DNA from: Actinomycetes bacterium | GTDB taxonomy: Bacteria; Actinomycetota; Humimicrobiia; Humimicrobiales; Humimicrobiaceae | Reading direction: 5' to 3' | NCBI GenBank assembly: GCA_022396035.1 | Contig: JAIOXO010000001.1 | Location: forward strand, 1 to 64,000 | DNA: 64,000 nt | Part shown: positions 60,613-64,000 of the stretch, piece after piece | How positions within the stretch are numbered: position 1 is the first letter of the stretch | How the letters are laid out: the number at the start of each line of letters is the position of its first letter | The notes under the pieces: model-generated | What the model was told of the DNA's origin: nothing | Databases searched by the model: none | What the model saw: only the letters and a program-made list of their open reading frames with translations | Program-made: the position numbers and the translations under genes

Positions 60613-61911
60613 TTATAAAATAGGCTCCAAATTAGTTATTGAACCAGTAATGCATATAATATCATCTAAATCAGAAATTTTTAAAGCAAAATTTAAGGAA
60701 TTTACTATATTATCTATCTTATACACCGGTAAACCATCCAGGCCTCTTTCCCTCAAACCGGAAATTACTGCCTCCTCCAGTAGATCGATATCCAGGCTTC
60801 TGCTGGAGCCACTGGAGGTTATTATCAAAATATCTGCAACCTGGATAATCTCCTCCACCATTTCCCGGTAATCCTTATCCTCCAAAACCGCAAAGATAAT
60901 AACCTTCTTTTTCCGGGGAAAATACTCCCTTAAATTGGTACATAACCATTTTATACCTTCCGGATTGTGTGATGCATCTGCTATCACTTCCGGATCTTTT
61001 CTAATAATTTCAAATCTTCCCTTAACTTTAAGGCTGCTGAGGGATTTTTTCAACCTTTCTTCATCCAGTTTTTCCTCTCCCAGATACAGCTCCGATAAAA
61101 CTACTGCCAGGGCCATGTTTTTTACCTGGTACTGGCCTTTAAGAACAAGTTTTAGCCGGTCATAATTTGCCTTTAGGCCTTTCATGTCCACTGACCAGCT
61201 GTCTGTATCCTGGTCCCAGAAATGATTAAAATCAAAATCCTTCCTGTAGGCCAAAACCCGGCCTCCTGCTTCCGATGCCTTGTTTTTTAGAACATCAATT
61301 ACCTGTTTATCTTCTGATGTGGTAGCGGCCACTGCTCCCTGCTTTAACACTTCTGCCTTCTCCACAGCAATCTCTTCAACACTGTTTCCTAAAATACTGG
61401 TATGTTCCAGGCTTACCCCGGTCAGTCCCACTACCCTGGAATAAACTGCATTGGTTGCATCCCAGCGGCCCCCCATTCCTGCTTCCAGCACCATAACCTG
61501 CAGACCAAAATTTTTGGCCATTAAAAAGCCCATGCCTGCAATTATTTCAAACTGGGTCATATTACCGTTCAGGTCTAAACCATTTACCCGCTGAACGAAA
61601 GTATAAATCTCTTCAAACAGACCGGCAAATTCTTCCCGAGTGATGTCCCCGCCGTTGTACCAGAACCTCTCGGTATAATCCTTAATATGGGGAGAGATAT
61701 GGTAACCACAGTCTATCCCCTGCCCGTACAGTATGGCTGCTGTCATCCTGGTGGTTGAGGTTTTGCCATTGCTTCCTACTATATGGATAAAATCAATGCC
61801 CTCCTGGGGGTTATCCATAACCTGCAGCAACTTTTTGATCCTTACCAGGCTGGGCTTGATGCCAAATACAAGACACCGGTCAAGGTATTGGACTGCATCG
61901 CTATAATCCAC
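60613..61911 (-). CDS. folC: Bifunctional folylpolyglutamate synthase/dihydrofolate synthase
   Basis: Mur-ligase family enzyme (432 aa) adding glutamate to folates. P-loop GSNGKTSTTRM (about 45-55), central ATPase motif and the GRFEIIRKDPEVIADASHNPEG region are typical. It is 6 bp downstream of valS, as in many Gram-positive genomes. Confidence 0.95.
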   Translation of the reverse strand: MDYSDAVQYLDRCLVFGIKPSLVRIKKLLQVMDNPQEGIDFIHIVGSNGKTSTTRMTAAILYGQGIDCGYHISPHIKDYTERFWYNGGDITREEFAGLFEEIYTFVQRVNGLDLNGNMTQFEIIAGMGFLMAKNFGLQVMVLEAGMGGRWDATNAVYSRVVGLTGVSLEHTSILGNSVEEIAVEKAEVLKQGAVAATTSEDKQVIDVLKNKASEAGGRVLAYRKDFDFNHFWDQDTDSWSVDMKGLKANYDRLKLVLKGQYQVKNMALAVVLSELYLGEEKLDEERLKKSLSSLKVKGRFEIIRKDPEVIADASHNPEGIKWLCTNLREYFPRKKKVIIFAVLEDKDYREMVEEIIQVADILIITSSGSSRSLDIDLLEEAVISGLRERGLDGLPVYKIDNIVNSLNFALKISDLDDIICITGSITNLEPIL

Positions 61912-61917
61912 TTTGCC

Positions 61918-64000
61918 CTACCTTTTAATATTTTTCATTCTTTCCAACTGCCGGGAAAGTATGTTCAGCTTCCGGTTAAACTGGTCTACCTTATCCTTTT
62001 CCTTCTGTACTATGTTTTCCGGCGCTTTGTTTAAAAACTGGGGATTGGTCATTTTTTTACTGCTTTTTTCAAGCAACTGGTTTGCCTTTCTGTATTCTTC
62101 CTGCAATCTTCTAATCTCCAGATCAATATCCACTACATCCAGTATATAGATAAATATATCTATATCCCGGTAAGCAGTTTTAATATACCCCTTCTGGTCT
62201 TCCATAGCACCAAAGTCCAGGCTATCCAGCTTGGCCAGATTTTTTAAATAATCCTGATTGGACTCAAAAAGCTGGCGGTGGCCGCCGCTCAAGTTTACCT
62301 TTATTTTAGCGGCAGGGTTTATCTTTAGCTCCGAACGAACTTTTCTTATCTGGCTAATAACTCCAAAAATTTCTTCTGTTTCCTCCTCTGCTTCCGGATA
62401 AATATTCTTATCCGGATAGGGATAGTCCTTAACCATCAGGCTCTCTCCCTCATGGGGGATATTCTGCCAAATATTTTCACTTACATGGGGCATAAAAGGA
62501 TGAAGCAGCCTCAAATACTGTTCCAGCACGTACCACAACAGGTAAAGGGCAGTTTTTTTATCCGAGCTGTCTTCCGAATAATAAATGCGCACCTTGCTGG
62601 CTTCAATATACCAGTCGCAGTAATCGCTCCAGAAAAAATTATAAAGAATCCTGCTGGCATAAGAAAAATTATAGCGGCTGAGATAACGGCTGATGCCTTT
62701 TGTGGTCTTGTTTAACCTGGTAAGTATCCATTTATCCCAGAGGTTTAAATTAAGCTGGTCAAAATCAATATCTATGACGCTTTCATCTATATTGGATATA
62801 ACAAATTTGGAGGCATTCCACAGCTTATTGGCAAAATTTCTTGTTCCTTCAATCTTGTCCTCGCCCAGCATCAAATTTTTACCGGGGGTGGTAAGAGAAC
62901 ACAGGGTAAATCTCAGTACATCCGCGCCATGCTCTTCTATAATATCCATGGGGTCCACCACGTTGCCCTTGGATTTGCTCATCTTCTGGCCCGATTCATC
63001 ATTTACCAGGGGATTTATAAATACCTGTTTAAAGGGCACTTCTTTCATAAAATAAAGGCTCATCATAATCATTCTGGCTACCCAGAAAAATATGATGTCA
63101 TGGGCGGTTACCAGCACTTTGGTGGGGAAAAAATACTTCAGTTCCGGGGTATCCTCCGGCCAGCCGGCAGAAGCAAAAGGCCATAGACAGGAACTAAACC
63201 AGGTATCCAGTACATCATCATCCTGGTAGATATCGCTGCTGCTGCACTGGGTACAGTGTTCGGGTGCATTTTCTGCCACCATCATCTGTCCACATTGCCT
63301 GCAGTACCATACCGGAATGCGGTGGCCCCACCATAACTGCCTGGATATACACCAGTCCCTGATGTTTTCCATCCAGTTAAAATAAATCTTTTCCCATTTT
63401 TTGGGTATTATTTTAATTCTGCCCTGGCGTACCGCTTCCATGGCCGGCTCAGCCAGTCTTTTCATGGAAACAAACCACTGCATGGATATCCTGGGCTCCA
63501 CTACGGTGTCGCAACGGGAACACTTCCCTGTGCTGGAAACATGTTCCCTTTTATTTTCCAGAAAGCCCATCTTTTCCAAATCATTAACTATAGCTTCCCT
63601 GGCCTTGAACCGGTCCATCCCCTGATATTTACCGCCGTTCTGGTTTATGGTAGCATCCGGGTTAAAAATATTGATTTTTTTGAGCTGGTGGCGGTTGCCC
63701 ATTTCAAAGTCATTGGGGTCATGGGCAGGAGTAACCTTCACCGCTCCTGTTCCAAAATCAGGGTCCACAAAATCATCTTCTATTACCGGGATTACCCTGC
63801 CTGCCAGGGGAAGATAAACTTTCTTTCCCGCATAGCCTTTATATCTTTTATCCCCGGGGTTTACAGCCACTGCAGTATCCCCCAGCATGGTTTCCGGCCT
63901 GGTGGTAGATACTACTATAAATTCATCCTGGACAGGATTGCCCTGCTCATCTGCAAGGGGATATTTTATATCCCAGAGATACCCCTTTTTCTCTATATGC
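61918..64000 (-). CDS. valS: Valyl-tRNA synthetase, 5' end beyond the window
   Basis: Class I tRNA synthetase charging tRNA-Val, with editing domain and C-terminal coiled-coil arm. The reading frame is open to the right edge; the extra 37 codons upstream of the first internal Met encode the editing-domain motif VSTTRPETM. Visible parts: zinc-ligand pairs, for example CSRCDTVVEPR and CRQCGQMM, the KMSKS motif (GQKMSKSKGN), the anticodon-binding domain and the C-terminal coiled coil LEIRRLQEEYRKANQLLEKS. About 693 residues are present, roughly 80 percent of the usual length. It begins the visible part of the mre superoperon. Confidence 0.97.
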   Translation of the reverse strand, partial: HIEKKGYLWDIKYPLADEQGNPVQDEFIVVSTTRPETMLGDTAVAVNPGDKRYKGYAGKKVYLPLAGRVIPVIEDDFVDPDFGTGAVKVTPAHDPNDFEMGNRHQLKKINIFNPDATINQNGGKYQGMDRFKAREAIVNDLEKMGFLENKREHVSSTGKCSRCDTVVEPRISMQWFVSMKRLAEPAMEAVRQGRIKIIPKKWEKIYFNWMENIRDWCISRQLWWGHRIPVWYCRQCGQMMVAENAPEHCTQCSSSDIYQDDDVLDTWFSSCLWPFASAGWPEDTPELKYFFPTKVLVTAHDIIFFWVARMIMMSLYFMKEVPFKQVFINPLVNDESGQKMSKSKGNVVDPMDIIEEHGADVLRFTLCSLTTPGKNLMLGEDKIEGTRNFANKLWNASKFVISNIDESVIDIDFDQLNLNLWDKWILTRLNKTTKGISRYLSRYNFSYASRILYNFFWSDYCDWYIEASKVRIYYSEDSSDKKTALYLLWYVLEQYLRLLHPFMPHVSENIWQNIPHEGESLMVKDYPYPDKNIYPEAEEETEEIFGVISQIRKVRSELKINPAAKIKVNLSGGHRQLFESNQDYLKNLAKLDSLDFGAMEDQKGYIKTAYRDIDIFIYILDVVDIDLEIRRLQEEYRKANQLLEKSSKKMTNPQFLNKAPENIVQKEKDKVDQFNRKLNILSRQLERMKNIKR

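Overview
This 64 kb window is a dense bacterial chromosome segment with AT-rich intergenic DNA and frequent AUA codons. Most genes lie on the minus strand. The cell looks monoderm: a LytR-CpsA-Psr protein, a Rex repressor, a Tad pilus locus with no secretin, a heliorhodopsin (a family reported almost only from monoderms), and the mre-mrdA-rodA / paired radical SAM / RNase G gene order seen in Clostridia and deep Actinomycetota. I infer an uncultured, largely anaerobic Gram-positive-type lineage, perhaps a deep Actinomycetota class. This rests on gene content, not on a marker-gene tree. No rRNA, tRNA, insertion sequence, prophage or CRISPR array was recognised.

Layout. 1-5.7 kb: sugar or polyol catabolic operon (aldo/keto reductase, amidohydrolase, Gfo/Idh/MocA dehydrogenase, class I aldolase, AraA-like isomerase, FGGY kinase cut by the window edge). 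5.9-7.7 kb: DrrAB-type ABC exporter. 7.8-10.9 kb: heliorhodopsin, small coiled-coil protein, MscL with a C-terminal zinc ribbon, CoA-disulfide-reductase-like flavoprotein. 11-17.2 kb: stand-alone PAS protein, DsrE-like protein, ferredoxin-fused aldo/keto reductase, radical SAM enzyme, a possible small peptide gene, a long TPR protein and an orphan. 17.3-23.6 kb: CAP-domain protein behind a riboswitch-like leader, BASS transporter, membrane protein, site-2 protease, GalT-like transferase, zincin, DUF89 protein. 23.8-26.2 kb: lon.

26.2-35.5 kb: purine operon purB-S-Q-L-F-M-N-H with its own promoter, preceded by an orphan, an LCP protein and rex. 37.5-40.8 kb: methyltransferase, ychF, HD-GYP phosphodiesterase. 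40.9-46.6 kb: Tad pilus operon (cpaB, tadZ, tadA, tadB, tadC, flp, two TadE/G-like genes) ending in an overlapping ssb. 46.7-49.2 kb: 2-hydroxyacid dehydrogenase and glutamate dehydrogenase, the latter behind its own promoter and an attenuator-like leader. 49.2-64 kb: one compact operon, valS-folC-(zinc ribbon)-ndk-DUF4321-maf-mreB-mreC-mreD-mrdA-rodA-radical SAM pair-rng, joining tRNA charging, folate, nucleotide balance, cell shape and RNA processing.

The most interesting items are the heliorhodopsin and its neighbours, two leader RNAs with mutually exclusive folds (upstream of the CAP-domain gene and of glutamate dehydrogenase), a promoter-plus-short-ORF unit at 14.8-15.0 kb whose start codon is sequestered, the tail-less SSB coupled to the Tad operon, and an NDK with a cysteine-rich N-terminal extension. 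All are sequence-level inferences.
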